A DNA stretch of 64,000 nt. Origin: Leptolyngbya sp. SIOISBB. Its GTDB lineage: Bacteria > Cyanobacteriota > Cyanobacteriia > Phormidesmidales > Phormidesmidaceae. The stretch lies in NCBI GenBank assembly GCA_010671905.1, contig JAAHII010000001.1, positions 4,898,001-4,962,000 on the forward strand. Reading direction: 5' to 3'. The translations under genes were made by a program, and so were the position numbers. This document shows positions 27,369 to 37,060 of the stretch, piece by piece (position 1 is the stretch's first letter; the number at the start of each line of letters is the position of its first letter). The notes beneath the pieces are model-generated. The model saw only the letters and a program-made list of their open reading frames with translations, did not search any database and had not been told where the DNA came from.

Positions 27369-27941
27369 TCACGTTTCCTTTGGGGCAACTGATCTGATTA
27401 CACGACAAGGATTCCCCACGGCTACAACTCCAGACGGGATCGATTTCGTCACGACGCTGCCAGCGCCAATGGTGCTGTTATCGCCAATTGTGACGCCAGG
27501 GCAAACGATCGCGCCGCCCCCCAGCCAGACATTATTGCCAATCGTAATGGGAGCGGCCATTTCCACCCCGGTTAACCGCATGGCGGGATCAATGGGATGG
27601 TAAGCCGTGTAAATTTGCACGTTGGGGGCAATCAGCACGTCGTCACCAATGGTGACCCAGTTGCAGTCCAAAATCGTGCAGTTCACGTTGATATAGAGAT
27701 TTTTGCCCGCTTGGATGTGCTTACCGTAGTCGCAGTGAAAGGGTGGATAAATCTCGCATCCTGGACCAACAGAGGCCAACAGTTCTGAAATAATCTGGGT
27801 GCGGGTGGCCCGATCATCGGGGGCTGAGTGGTTAAAGCGGTGTAAGTGCCGCGCTGCCGCCAACCGTAACTCCACCAGTTCTCGGTCGTTGGCCCAATAG
27901 GGCACATTGGCGAGCATTTTTTCGCGTTCGGTCAGGGCCAT
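27369..27941 (-). CDS. Sugar/maltose O-acetyltransferase-type hexapeptide protein
   Basis: A left-handed beta-helix acetyltransferase of 190 residues if started at the ATG at 27941 (MALTEREKMLANVPYWAND), which matches the start of Maa/NodL-type enzymes; an in-frame ATG at 27983 would add 14. The N-terminal Mac domain is followed by hexapeptide repeats. The catalytic His is in AYHPID (about 118) and the acetyl-CoA region ends with GVVAVGNPCRVIR. It acetylates a sugar hydroxyl using acetyl-CoA. The acceptor is unknown. Converges with cysH. Confidence 0.88.
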   Translation of the reverse strand: MALTEREKMLANVPYWANDRELVELRLAAARHLHRFNHSAPDDRATRTQIISELLASVGPGCEIYPPFHCDYGKHIQAGKNLYINVNCTILDCNWVTIGDDVLIAPNVQIYTAYHPIDPAMRLTGVEMAAPITIGNNVWLGGGAIVCPGVTIGDNSTIGAGSVVTKSIPSGVVAVGNPCRVIRSVAPKET

Positions 27942-28073
27942 CGTGTCAGTCAGTGAGTGGATCGCGTGATCGCTCCCAATCATAAGCGATTCACTGGGGA
28001 GAATGCGCCCACCGATTCCGGCAGATGACGCTAAACTACAGCTAATTTCTGCCCTTTGATAGGAGTTTGCGAG

Positions 28074-28615
28074 ATGGCAACCTCTGGCCCAAAAGTGAGT
28101 GAGCTGAAGCGCTACCTCTCCCACCGTTCGCAAGCTGAACTTGTAAAGGAAATTGCGGAGCTATTCAAAAGAATTCCTGCGGTCAAAGATTACTACCAGG
28201 TCAAGCTCAATCCCCAAGCTGAGGATGATGTTGCAGACAAATATAAAGCGATCATTCGCCACGAGTTTTCGACTGACTTTGCACCGGGACCAGGCCGACT
28301 TTCGATTGCTCGCAAAGCCGTGATGGATTTTAAGAAAGTCGCGGGCAGTGCTGCGAGTGTCGCTGACATGATGCTGTTTTACGTTGAGCAAGGAGTCGCC
28401 TACACCACGGCCTTTGGCGACATTGACGAGCCGTTTTATAACAGCTTTATAACAGCATGGAAAGTATGTATAAACAGGCTGCTCAGTGGACGACTCGATC
28501 TGGTCTAACCGACGTCTTTGTGCCACGTTTTGAGCGCATTGTGAGGGATACGGCATCCATGGGATGGGGCTTTCATGATGTTCTGAGCGATATTTATCAA
28601 GAGTTTTTTAGCTGA
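28074..28615 (+). pseudogene. DUF6155-like protein gene split by an 11-bp tandem duplication
   Basis: The ATG at 28074 has AGGAG 8 bases upstream and the frame encodes a small helical, Lys-rich protein (VSELKRYLSHRSQAELVKEI), which I assign to the DUF6155-type family with moderate confidence. At 28435-28456 the 11-mer TTTATAACAGC is present twice in tandem. Reading through both copies ends in an atypical tail stopping at 28508. Removing one copy joins EPFYNS to MESMYKQAAQW and continues 52 codons to a TGA at 28613-28615. The gene is therefore intact except for this duplication. The truncated product would be about 144 residues. Confidence 0.85.
28435..28456. repeat. Exact 11-bp tandem duplication inside the DUF6155-like gene
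   Basis: TTTATAACAGC at 28435-28445 is followed immediately by the same 11 bases at 28446-28456. Eleven is not a multiple of three, so it causes the frameshift described for the gene. Confidence 0.97.
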
Positions 28616-28754
28616 TGACCCGCGATCGCCTGCCAAGCGCTGGAGTTACCCAGGCGAGGAACGCTAGAAACAACAGATAGTGCCGATGTATTATCGAGAT
28701 GGAGTGAGTCGCTATCCATGAGCGATCGCCCCCTATTCGCCTACTGACTCGTCT

Positions 28755-30359
28755 ATGTCTGCCCGTTCCCAACCGCCCCGCTTGCGCCCCTATCAGGTCG
28801 AACTGATCAATGACCTGTATCGCAAGGTCAACGAAGGCCACACCAAAATCGCCATCATCGCCGGGACGGGAGCAGGCAAAACCGTCATCAGCGGCCAGAT
28901 CTGTGCCCATGCGGAAGCCGCGGGTAAGCGGCTGATGTTCCTCGTTCACCTAGATGTGCTGGTGGGCCAAACCTACGAAAAGATGAAGTCCTTTGGTCTG
29001 CACTGTGGCTTTATCAAGGCCGGGTGGGAAGAAGACCGGCATGCGCCGATCCAAATTGCCAGCGTACAGACCATGGCCCAGCGCAAATGGTGGCGTCAGT
29101 GGCCCGCTGACGTGATTTTTTACGATGAGGCGCACACGACGCTGTTTAGCCGCGTTGGCAAGTCGGTGCTCTACAAGACCCACCCGAATTCTGTGCATTT
29201 AGCCATGACCGCAACTCCAGAGCGACTGGGGAAAGACCAACTCGGCGAGCACTTGGATACCCTTGTGTCGGCCCCACCGCCCGCCGATTTACAGGCAATG
29301 GGCTTTCTTTCGCAAATGAAATATTTCAGCATGCCGCCGGATGGCGTTGCCGATCTGAAAGAAGTTAAGACGGTACGCGGCGATTACGATGAGGCCGGAC
29401 TCAAGAATGCCTGCGATCGCCCTGAGCTGGTGAGCAAAATTGTCCAAGAATGGCGGCGACTCGTTCCTGGCAAACGCACCATTGCCTTTTGTGTGGATAT
29501 TGAACACGCGCGCCACGTCGCGGAAGAGTTTCGCAAGGCCGGGATTCCCGCTGATACGGTGGAAGGGGGCACGCCGATTAAAGAACGCCAGCGGATGTAC
29601 GCCGACTTGCGGGAAGAGCGTATTCTACTGCTGACCTCTTGCAATGTGATCAGCATTGGCTTTGACGAACCCAGTGTAGAAGTTGGGCTGATGCTGCGAC
29701 CGACTCAATCCAGTGCTTTGCACATTCAGCAAATTGGCCGCGTCATGCGCATTTCACCGCAGACTGGCAAGGCCTGTGGCATTATTCTCGACCAGGCGGG
29801 CAATTTGGAGCGGCTCGGCTTTCCTGAAGACATTGATGAATACCGCTTGCCAACGCGCAAGGATGGTAGTGGTGGCGGCAGTCCTCCCCCGATGAAAGCT
29901 TGCCCGAACTGTGGCCGCATGGTGCTGAGTTTTGTCGTCCGGTGTCCGGAGTGTGAGCATCAGTGGATTAGCGATCGCCCGCTCAATCTTGAAGATATGG
30001 TGCAGATCTATTCACGGGAGCAGGCCCACACGATTCGCGACATTCCGACGCTGATTGAAATTTTTCATGGCCATCGCCGTCGCATTTTCAAAAGTGGGTA
30101 TGCCGTTACTCTTGCGGAACATCACTTTTTTGAACATACCGGACGCACGGCTAAGGAATCCTGGTGTCTCGGCTCTATCTTTGGCCGCTATCCCAACTGG
30201 GACCAACAACAACTGTTTCTAAATTACCTACAACAATGTAATCGTCGGGTCAAAAAAGGAGCTGACTGGATTATTCGCGAATATGAAAAGGAGTTTGGTC
30301 CTGGCACCTGGGAACAGATGGCGCGGATGATCCCACAACAGCAGGGCGATCGCCGTTAG
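28755..30359 (+). CDS. DEAD/DEAH-box helicase with zinc ribbon (SSL2-like)
   Basis: A 534-residue superfamily 2 helicase. RPYQVELINDLY (about 12-23) is the Q-motif-like start. Walker A is GTGAGKT (about 38), motif II is YDEAHTT (about 125) and motif III is MTATPER. The second RecA-like domain contains TSCNVISIGFDEP and the arginine-finger motif HIQQIGRVMRISP. After it come four cysteines, CPNCG and CPEC, spaced as a zinc ribbon (about 378-395), and a C-terminal helical domain of about 130 residues. Such helicases occur in mobile or phage-like settings as well as chromosomal ones. The substrate is presumably DNA. Flanked by two broken genes. Confidence 0.88.
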   Translation: MSARSQPPRLRPYQVELINDLYRKVNEGHTKIAIIAGTGAGKTVISGQICAHAEAAGKRLMFLVHLDVLVGQTYEKMKSFGLHCGFIKAGWEEDRHAPIQIASVQTMAQRKWWRQWPADVIFYDEAHTTLFSRVGKSVLYKTHPNSVHLAMTATPERLGKDQLGEHLDTLVSAPPPADLQAMGFLSQMKYFSMPPDGVADLKEVKTVRGDYDEAGLKNACDRPELVSKIVQEWRRLVPGKRTIAFCVDIEHARHVAEEFRKAGIPADTVEGGTPIKERQRMYADLREERILLLTSCNVISIGFDEPSVEVGLMLRPTQSSALHIQQIGRVMRISPQTGKACGIILDQAGNLERLGFPEDIDEYRLPTRKDGSGGGSPPPMKACPNCGRMVLSFVVRCPECEHQWISDRPLNLEDMVQIYSREQAHTIRDIPTLIEIFHGHRRRIFKSGYAVTLAEHHFFEHTGRTAKESWCLGSIFGRYPNWDQQQLFLNYLQQCNRRVKKGADWIIREYEKEFGPGTWEQMARMIPQQQGDRR

Positions 30360-30501
30360 CTATGTCAAGCCACATTTCATGCGCAACATCCAGTAAGTGG
30401 GCACCTATTTGTCGCCCACATGACGCATTTCACAGTTATGGTTGCATTGAATTACAACTACCCTAGACAATTATTGGGAGTCGATATGTAAGGGAAATTT
30501 C

Positions 30502-30877
30502 ATGACTGCTGAACATACCGTAGAACTATTTTCCAAAGTCCCTGAGGGCAAGACATATCAGGCAGGAGCAGCGATTTTTTAGCGAGGGGGACTCGGGCTC
30601 AGTGATGTACGGCATCGTCGAGGGCACTGTCGCGATGCAGGTGGATGGCCAGACGGTGGAAACTATTCAAGCTGGTGATATCTTTGGCGAAGGTGCCCTG
30701 GTTCATCCCGACGGCTTGCGGCGCTCAACGGCGATGGCCCAAACGGATTGTAAACTCGTTGAACTCGATGAAGAACGATTCAAGTTTTTGATCGAAAATA
30801 CGCCCAATTTTGCTATTGAGGTGATGCGCAGTTACTCTAATCGTCTCCAGCGTTTCAAGCATCCTAAATCCGACTAA
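30502..30877 (+). pseudogene. Cyclic nucleotide-binding-domain protein, frameshifted in a T-run
   Basis: The ATG at 30502 starts MTAEHTVELFSKVPEGKTYQ. The codons at 30571-30582 read GCG ATT TTT TAG, so translation stops inside a run of six T. With five T the frame would continue IFSEGDSGSVMYGIVEGTVAM and then AGDIFGEGALV, the phosphate-binding cassette of a Crp/cNMP domain, to 30877 (about 124 residues). No helix-turn-helix follows, so the intact form would be a stand-alone sensor domain. The cassette lacks the usual Arg after GEGALV (HPDGLRRST), so nucleotide binding is uncertain even if intact. Confidence 0.85.
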
Positions 30878-31011
30878 TCCTTTTCTGGCAGGCTTAGGAC
30901 TTCGGCTGCAACCCTCACCACGCATCATGACAATGAGACTATAGCTAGAGGCTGCATGTACTAGGTGATCGCTGAATTTTTGACCTGTAGAGGCTGTTAG
31001 CGATCGCCTTT

Positions 31012-31881
31012 CTAACAAAGAGACGGTGTTTTCAAAAAATGCCGTACCGCATCTAGATAGACATCAGGCGCTTCTAACATGGGGAAGTGCCCCGTATTTT
31101 CGATTTCCACATACTGGATGTTCTCTGGATTCAAGGATGCCGCGTCACGACCCAACTTCGCCGGGGTGATTTGGTCGTATTGGCCTGAGACCAAAAGAGT
31201 CGGCACGTTAACTTGAGCGAAGGCCACCGGCATCACCTCTGTCGCCCGCTTACTCACGGCGGTGTATATGGTGCCCAACGCCACATCCCCATCCGCTTCT
31301 AAATAATCTTCTAAAAAGGCGGCTCTTTCTGCGGCGGGGATGGGGCTACTCAAAAACCGCGCCATAAAGATGCGGGGCATGAGGGGAATCTGTTTTAACC
31401 AGCGGGGCCGAAAGCCCACTACATAACCGCCAAACTTATAAAAGGCTTCAAAGGCTTTTTGGTCATACTCGAAGACGCCGTTACAGGTCAGGATTGACTG
31501 CTTGACGCGATCGCCATACTGATTCGTAAACAAGACTGCTACCGACGCGCCGGTGGAATGGGAGTTCAGCCAGACGGCATCTAAGCCCAAGACGTTCAAG
31601 AGTTCTGCTAGATCATCGGCAAACGTCTCCAGCTCATAGCCGCGAGCGAGAACCGCTTCACGATTTTCCGGAGCAATGGGCGATCGGCCAAACCCTCTCA
31701 TGTCATATAGCAAGCAGTCAAACTCGGCGTTGAGTGCTTGAGCAGTCGAATGCCAGTAACGACAAGAGCCCCCCCAACCGTGGATAAAGACCATGACGGG
31801 CTTTTCACCTTGGGGTACCCTGCCGTGCTCAGTTACCCACTCGTAGTAATGATCAACGTCAAAGACTTTCGCGTAGGGCAT
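31012..31881 (-). CDS. Alpha/beta-hydrolase fold protein
   Basis: A 289-residue hydrolase. The oxyanion-hole motif is FIHGWGGSCRYW (about 32-43), the nucleophile elbow is SHSTGAS (about 107-113, Ser in HSTG), and the catalytic acid and His lie in SGQYDQITP (about 233) and NTGHFPMLEAP (about 263). No signal peptide is seen. The gene begins 14 bases after clpX on the same strand, so it likely shares the clp transcript, though a functional link to proteolysis is unknown. The substrate cannot be inferred. Confidence 0.87.
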   Translation of the reverse strand: MPYAKVFDVDHYYEWVTEHGRVPQGEKPVMVFIHGWGGSCRYWHSTAQALNAEFDCLLYDMRGFGRSPIAPENREAVLARGYELETFADDLAELLNVLGLDAVWLNSHSTGASVAVLFTNQYGDRVKQSILTCNGVFEYDQKAFEAFYKFGGYVVGFRPRWLKQIPLMPRIFMARFLSSPIPAAERAAFLEDYLEADGDVALGTIYTAVSKRATEVMPVAFAQVNVPTLLVSGQYDQITPAKLGRDAASLNPENIQYVEIENTGHFPMLEAPDVYLDAVRHFLKTPSLC

Positions 31882-31895
31882 ACCTTCAGAAGACC

Positions 31896-33230
31896 TTAAG
31901 CGGATTCAGGCTTGGGCAATGATGACGGATGCATTAGTAGCTCGGCCGTCGAACGCTGTTCGACCATTTCCCGCGTGATCATACAGCGCTTCAGGTCCTT
32001 GCGAGAAGGCAGCTCATACATCACATCCAGCATCAATTCTTCGACGATGCCGCGTAAAGCGCGTGCCCCCGTTTTGCGACGATAGGCCTCACGAGCGATC
32101 GCGCGAATGGCGTCAGGCTTAAACTCGAGTTGCACATTGTCCATGCCCATGAGCTTTTGAAATTGCTTGATTAGCGCGTTCTTCGGCTCAGTCATAATCG
32201 CGACCAGCATTTCTTCATCCAGCGGATCGACCACTGTAATGGCGGGAATGCGGCCAATAAACTCAGGAATCAGCCCGTATTTCACCAAGTCCTGGGGCTC
32301 TAGCTGCTTCAACACATCGGCAGTCCGTTTTTCGCGGGTCGCTTGGCTGTCCCCTGGCTGAATAAAGCCCATCGACTTTTTACCAGCTCGCTGTTCTACC
32401 AGCTTTTCAAGGCCCACAAAAGCGCCGCCGCAAATGAATAAAATGTTGCTGGTGTCGATCTGAATACAGTCTTGATAGGGGTGCTTGCGCCCACCCTGGG
32501 GGGGGACATTCGCCACCGTTCCTTCCAACATCTTCAGTAGAGCTTGCTGTACCCCTTCACCAGATACATCGCGGGTAATCGACGGATTCTCACTCTTGCG
32601 AGCAATTTTATCGATTTCATCAATGTAGATGATGCCACGCTGGGCTTCCTCGACGTCTAAATCAGCGACTTGCAGGAGGCGCAACAAAATGTTCTCGACA
32701 TCTTCGCCAACATAGCCAGCCTCCGTCAGCGTGGTGGCGTCAGCCACTGCAAACGGCACATCTAAGACTCGGGCCAGAGTTTGAGCTAACAGCGTCTTGC
32801 CCGAGCCCGTCGGCCCAATCAATAAAATATTGGCCTTCTGAATCTCGATCGCATCGTCGGCATTATCACCTTGACTTTGCAAATGACTCAGTCGCTTGTA
32901 ATGGTTGTAGACCGCTACTGACAAAACTTTTTTAGCTTCATCTTGACCAATCACATGCTCGTCTAAGTAGCTCTTAATTTCCCTCGGTTTGGGAACTTGA
33001 CTAAACGAAATCGGCGAAGGAGTACGCCGCCGTTCGGGAGCTTGCTCGCGGCGGGGCACTGACTGCGGCACCGTTGCGCCCGAATCAAACAACTCTTCAT
33101 CGAGGATTTCGTTACATAAGTCAACGCATTCATCGCAAATGTAAACCCCGGGACCCGCAATCAACTTGCGAACCTGCTCTTGTGACTTACCACAAAAGGA
33201 ACATTTAAGATGGGAGTCGTACTTAGACAT
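31896..33230 (-). CDS. clpX: ATP-dependent protease ATPase subunit ClpX
   Basis: ClpX unfolds proteins and feeds them to ClpP. The 444-residue protein has the N-terminal C4 zinc domain (C10, C13, C32, C35), Walker A GPTGSGKT (about 140), the pore loop GYVGEDV (about 168), Walker B YIDEIDKI and the sensor/arginine region in FIGRIPAI. The C-terminal small domain ends with [19 protein letters not shown]. It starts 9 bases after clpP, a standard two-gene unit. Confidence 0.97.
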   Translation of the reverse strand: MSKYDSHLKCSFCGKSQEQVRKLIAGPGVYICDECVDLCNEILDEELFDSGATVPQSVPRREQAPERRRTPSPISFSQVPKPREIKSYLDEHVIGQDEAKKVLSVAVYNHYKRLSHLQSQGDNADDAIEIQKANILLIGPTGSGKTLLAQTLARVLDVPFAVADATTLTEAGYVGEDVENILLRLLQVADLDVEEAQRGIIYIDEIDKIARKSENPSITRDVSGEGVQQALLKMLEGTVANVPPQGGRKHPYQDCIQIDTSNILFICGGAFVGLEKLVEQRAGKKSMGFIQPGDSQATREKRTADVLKQLEPQDLVKYGLIPEFIGRIPAITVVDPLDEEMLVAIMTEPKNALIKQFQKLMGMDNVQLEFKPDAIRAIAREAYRRKTGARALRGIVEELMLDVMYELPSRKDLKRCMITREMVEQRSTAELLMHPSSLPKPESA

Positions 33231-33239
33231 GGTGTACCC

Positions 33240-33920
33240 CTATTGCGATGCCGCAGCTGTGGTAGCGGTTGTCAGTGAATCTTGTTCTAAAACTTGGTCA
33301 ATTAAACCGTAATTTTTCGCTTCTTCTGCAGACATATAGAAGTCACGCTCAGTATCCGCTTCAATGCGTTCGAGTGGTTGCCCGCTGTGATGAGCAATGA
33401 GTTCATTCAACCGTTGCTTGTGATACAGGATTTCCTTAGCTTGGATCTCAATATCCACGGCCTGGCCTTGGGCTCCTCCCAACGGCTGGTGAATCATAAT
33501 ACGAGCACTCGGCAGGGATAGCCGTTTACCCGGAGCTCCTCCACACAGCAGAAACGCGCCCATACTAGCAGCTAAACCAAAACAAATAGTGACCACATCG
33601 GGACGAATTTGCTGCATCGTGTCGTAAATTGCCATGCCTGCAGTCACCGAACCGCCCGGAGAATTGATGTAGATTTGGACATCTTTTTCCGGCTCTTCGG
33701 CATCTAAGAAAAGCAATTGAGCGACGATGGCATCCGCAATCTTGTCATCAACGGGTGTTCCCAGAAAGATAATGCGCTCTCGCAAGAGGCGAGAGTAGAT
33801 ATCAAAGGCTCGTTCACCACGACCAGACTGCTCAACCACCATGGGTAAAACATTCTGAACCCGCTGATGCAGCAGACTTTGACTGTCAAGCGTGTGATTT
33901 GTTTGAGATTGCAACACCAT
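33240..33920 (-). CDS. clpP: ATP-dependent Clp protease proteolytic subunit ClpP
   Basis: Serine protease core that forms the ClpP ring chamber. The 226-residue length is slightly longer than E. coli ClpP, with an N-terminal extension. The catalytic triad is S119 ([10 protein letters not shown]), H144 (IMIHQPLGG) and D193 (TERDFYMS). Cyanobacteria have several ClpP paralogues; pairing directly with clpX suggests the ClpXP-type copy, but I cannot say which number. The gene is separated from tig by 333 bases and followed by clpX after 9 bases. Confidence 0.96.
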   Translation of the reverse strand: MVLQSQTNHTLDSQSLLHQRVQNVLPMVVEQSGRGERAFDIYSRLLRERIIFLGTPVDDKIADAIVAQLLFLDAEEPEKDVQIYINSPGGSVTAGMAIYDTMQQIRPDVVTICFGLAASMGAFLLCGGAPGKRLSLPSARIMIHQPLGGAQGQAVDIEIQAKEILYHKQRLNELIAHHSGQPLERIEADTERDFYMSAEEAKNYGLIDQVLEQDSLTTATTAAASQ

Positions 33921-34253
33921 TCAACCGTTGTTTGTTCTGCTATTTGTGTGATTAACATGCCTAAAGCTCAGTGGGGCAGGTGGTGAATGGTCTCGATAAT
34001 TGAGACCTCGCACACAAAATCTGCAACCAACTGGAGCGCTGATAGGCACTTGAGAACATTATGCCCCAACCACCTAAAAGCTAGCTGGAAACATGCCCGA
34101 AGTCTGAACTTCTAAAAGGGGTGTTTGACCCACAAGTGTAGACCAATTTCCTGTTTTAGGAACTCTGTCTGCTTCATTAATCTTTGAAGTTCTAGCCTTG
34201 AGCCATCAGCGGGCGCGATATCGCCCAGCTGATTTTGGCGACGTCGCCATGGG
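33921..34253. other. tig-clpP spacer with two strong palindromes
   Basis: Just past the tig stop, on the minus strand, lie TGGCGACGTCGCCA (34236-34249, a perfect 14-bp palindrome) and a stem CAGC-GGGCG / CGCCC-A-GCTG (34207-34231, loop CGATAT). Neither is followed by a T-run, so termination would be weak. The rest should contain a clpP promoter on the minus strand; I cannot assign exact boxes. Confidence 0.55.
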
Positions 34254-35723
34254 TTACTCTTCCTCTACGGTCGCCTCTACAGCGACCGCAGTAGTTTCGA
34301 CGACCGCTTCACTGGCAGACTCTGCTGTATCAGTGGCAGGAGGCATGTCGGTGGATTTCTCGTCGGCACCAGAAACTGCCGCTTCAGCCGCTTCAGCCGC
34401 CGACAGCGTACCCTCGGGAACCAAATCAACAGTATTATTCTCGACCAGCCATTTGAGGATTTTCTCTTGCAGAAGTTCTTCGTTAACGACCTCTCTGAGG
34501 CGCTCAGGGTCAATTTCCTCAGGGTTTTTGACCTCATCCATCATCTCTTGCATGCGGGTTTTGAGATCAGCTTCATCGACTGTGATCTCTTCCTGTTTGG
34601 CTACTTCTCCCAGGGCCAGGGTGCGGCGCAGGCGATCAATTGCTTCTGGTCGAGAACGCTCTCGCATATTCTCCACGATCTCAGGGGTCAGCATTTTGTT
34701 GATGTCAATGCCTTGACGACTTAGCTGGATGGCGGCTTGCTGTACCAAATGATTGGCTTCACGACGAATGAGTGTTTCGGGAATTTCGGCGTCGAGGTGC
34801 TTGAGCAAGGCTTCTAGCAATGCTTCAAACTGGTTGCTCTCTGTTTTGTCCTGGGCTTCTTGCTGATAGCGCTCTTCTAGAGACTTGCGAAGTTCCTCTA
34901 GGGTGGCAAATTCGCTGACTTCTTCGGCAAAGTCATCATCCAGCTCGGGCAGTTCTTTTTCTTTGAGTTCTTTGATGGTGACCGTGAAAGTTGTCGCTTT
35001 GCCTGCGAGATCAGCCTGCGGATAATCCTCTGGAAATTTCAGCGCCAGTTCTTTGGTCTCGTCAAGCGCCATCCCGATCATGCCCTCGACAAATCCATCA
35101 ATGAAACCGCCTTCTTTGAGTTCCACCTGAAAGTCTTCGGCACTACCCCCTTCGAACACTTCAAAAGAGCCGTCAGCCTGCTCGACCTTGCCCTCAAAGT
35201 CCACGACTGCGACATCCCCCATTTGGGCAGCACGGTCTTCAATCGGCACCAAAGTGGCCAGGTTAAGCCGATACTGCTCCAAGACTTCATCGACTTTGCT
35301 GTCTTCGTACTTGATTTCTTCGGCTTGGACTTCTAAGCCTGTGTACTGTTCTAAGGTGACCCGTGGTGGCACATCAACAGATGCTTGAAACGTGAGCGTT
35401 TCACCAGGAGTGTATTGCTCAATGAGCTCATCAAATTCTGTGGTCAGCTGATAGTTGCCGATCGCCTCAATCGACTCATCTTTAATGGCTTGTTCAACCG
35501 TCGTCTGAACTAACTCTTCCAGGGCGGCAGCTTTGATTTGAGCTGAGCCAAAGCGCTGCAAGAAGACTGGCCGGGGCACCTTGCCGGGACGAAAGCCAGG
35601 CACCCGCACCGTTTTCATCAACTTCTTTAGGACTTTCTCATAGGTCTGCTTAGAGACCTCAGCGGGAATTTCAATTTGTAGCCCCACCTGACTGTCGGGC
35701 AATTGTTCTTGAGTAACTTTCAT
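34254..35723 (-). CDS. tig: Trigger factor (ribosome-associated chaperone and prolyl isomerase)
   Basis: Tig binds nascent chains at the ribosome exit tunnel. The 489-residue protein has the N-terminal ribosome-binding signature VPGFRPGKVPRPVFLQRFG (about 39-57), the FKBP-type PPIase domain (about 160-245, GDVAVVDFEGKVEQADG) and the long helical C-terminal chaperone domain. The final 45 residues or so are acidic, Ala/Ser/Thr-rich and of low complexity (AAEAAEAAVSGADEKS), longer than in E. coli. It leads the tig-clpP-clpX order common in bacteria. Confidence 0.97.
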   Translation of the reverse strand: MKVTQEQLPDSQVGLQIEIPAEVSKQTYEKVLKKLMKTVRVPGFRPGKVPRPVFLQRFGSAQIKAAALEELVQTTVEQAIKDESIEAIGNYQLTTEFDELIEQYTPGETLTFQASVDVPPRVTLEQYTGLEVQAEEIKYEDSKVDEVLEQYRLNLATLVPIEDRAAQMGDVAVVDFEGKVEQADGSFEVFEGGSAEDFQVELKEGGFIDGFVEGMIGMALDETKELALKFPEDYPQADLAGKATTFTVTIKELKEKELPELDDDFAEEVSEFATLEELRKSLEERYQQEAQDKTESNQFEALLEALLKHLDAEIPETLIRREANHLVQQAAIQLSRQGIDINKMLTPEIVENMRERSRPEAIDRLRRTLALGEVAKQEEITVDEADLKTRMQEMMDEVKNPEEIDPERLREVVNEELLQEKILKWLVENNTVDLVPEGTLSAAEAAEAAVSGADEKSTDMPPATDTAESASEAVVETTAVAVEATVEEE

Positions 35724-36022
35724 GAAAGAGTCCTATCTTCCTGTGCAATATCATGGAAAGAATTTGGAAAACACCTCTGCAAAAGGAAGGTTGTTCCAGG
35801 GGGATGGCTGTCAGAATTTGACGCAGTTAGCTATCATACTGCATTCACGGGACAAGATAACTGAATGACTTCAAGGCATCTTAACGATTACGATCGCCGT
35901 CTCAGTGAGAGCATAGAGAAAGCTGAATCGCTGGCAAGATTAAGCGATCGCTGATGGTTACCTGGCTGTTGCCTCATGGCTGGCCCGGTACAAAAGTTTA
36001 TGAAGAAGGGAGAGCAAGAATC

Positions 36023-37060
36023 GTGTCTGAGGGATATCGCGTTGCAATTTTAGGAGCCACGGGGGCTGTCGGTACGGAACTCATGGCGCTGTTAGAAGAG
36101 CGTCAGTTTCCCCTCTCGGAATTGAGACTGTTGGCCTCACCGCGCTCTGCTGGAAAAACTTTGCCCTTCAAGGGCCAGGCGATGACGGTGCAGCCCCTCA
36201 GCGATCGGGCTTTTGACAACATTGATATCGTCCTCGCTTCTGCCGGTGCTAGCGTTTCCCGTGAGTGGGCCGCCAAAGCAATTGCTGCTGGTGCCGTCGT
36301 CATTGACAATTCCAGTGCCTTTCGGATGGATTCAGAAACACCGCTCGTCGTGCCCGAGGTGAATCCGCAGGCAGCAGCGAATCATCAGGGCATTATTGCC
36401 AACCCCAACTGCACTACTATCTTGATGGCCATGGCCCTGTGGCCGCTCCATCAAATGCAGCCCATCCAGCGAATTGTGGTGGCGACTTATCAGTCGGCAA
36501 GTGGCGCTGGAGCCCAAGCAATGGAAGAAATGAAGCAGCAAGCCCAAGCGATTTTGGATGGCACGACACCCAAGACAGAATCGTTTCCTTACCCGTTGGC
36601 GTTCAACTTGTTTCCCCACAACTCGCCGCTGAATGACGTGGGCTACTGCCAAGAAGAAATGAAGATGGTGAACGAAACTCGCAAGATTTTTGGTGAGCCG
36701 ACGCTGCGGGTGACGGCTACTTGTATTCGGGTACCCGTACTGCGAGCGCACTCAGAAGCCGTGAATTTAGAATTTGCTGCGCCCTTCTCGCCCGATAAGG
36801 CTCGCGCTGCCTTGTTAGAAGCCCCCGGTGTCACGCTAGTAGAAGATTGGCAAGCGAACTATTTCCCTATGCCCCAAGACGCCAGTGGCAAAGATAACGT
36901 GTTGGTGGGCCGCATTCGGCAAGACTTATCTCACGCTAATGGTCTGGAACTCTGGCTCTGTGGTGACCAAATCCGCAAGGGGGCAGCGCTCAATGCCGTA
37001 CAAATTGCGGAACTGTTGGTGCAAAAACAGTGGCTCAAGCCCATGGCAAAATTGGTTTAG
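36023..37060 (+). CDS. asd: Aspartate-semialdehyde dehydrogenase
   Basis: Asd makes aspartate semialdehyde for Lys, Met and Thr synthesis. I start at the GTG at 36023, which follows GGGAG with reasonable spacing and gives MSEGYRVAILGATGAVGTELM, the usual NADP-binding start; the frame stays open 23 codons upstream. The catalytic Cys is in ANPNCTTI (about 131). HSEAVNLEF and the C-terminal substrate loop follow. The 345-residue length fits. dapA, the next pathway enzyme but one, follows on the same strand after 329 bases. Confidence 0.95.
   Translation: MSEGYRVAILGATGAVGTELMALLEERQFPLSELRLLASPRSAGKTLPFKGQAMTVQPLSDRAFDNIDIVLASAGASVSREWAAKAIAAGAVVIDNSSAFRMDSETPLVVPEVNPQAAANHQGIIANPNCTTILMAMALWPLHQMQPIQRIVVATYQSASGAGAQAMEEMKQQAQAILDGTTPKTESFPYPLAFNLFPHNSPLNDVGYCQEEMKMVNETRKIFGEPTLRVTATCIRVPVLRAHSEAVNLEFAAPFSPDKARAALLEAPGVTLVEDWQANYFPMPQDASGKDNVLVGRIRQDLSHANGLELWLCGDQIRKGAALNAVQIAELLVQKQWLKPMAKLV

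Noticed and set aside
34198-34716. 172-codon frame antisense to tig
   Set aside because: Ser/Thr-rich low-complexity translation caused by the opposite strand of the acidic tig tail; tig is clearly the real gene.
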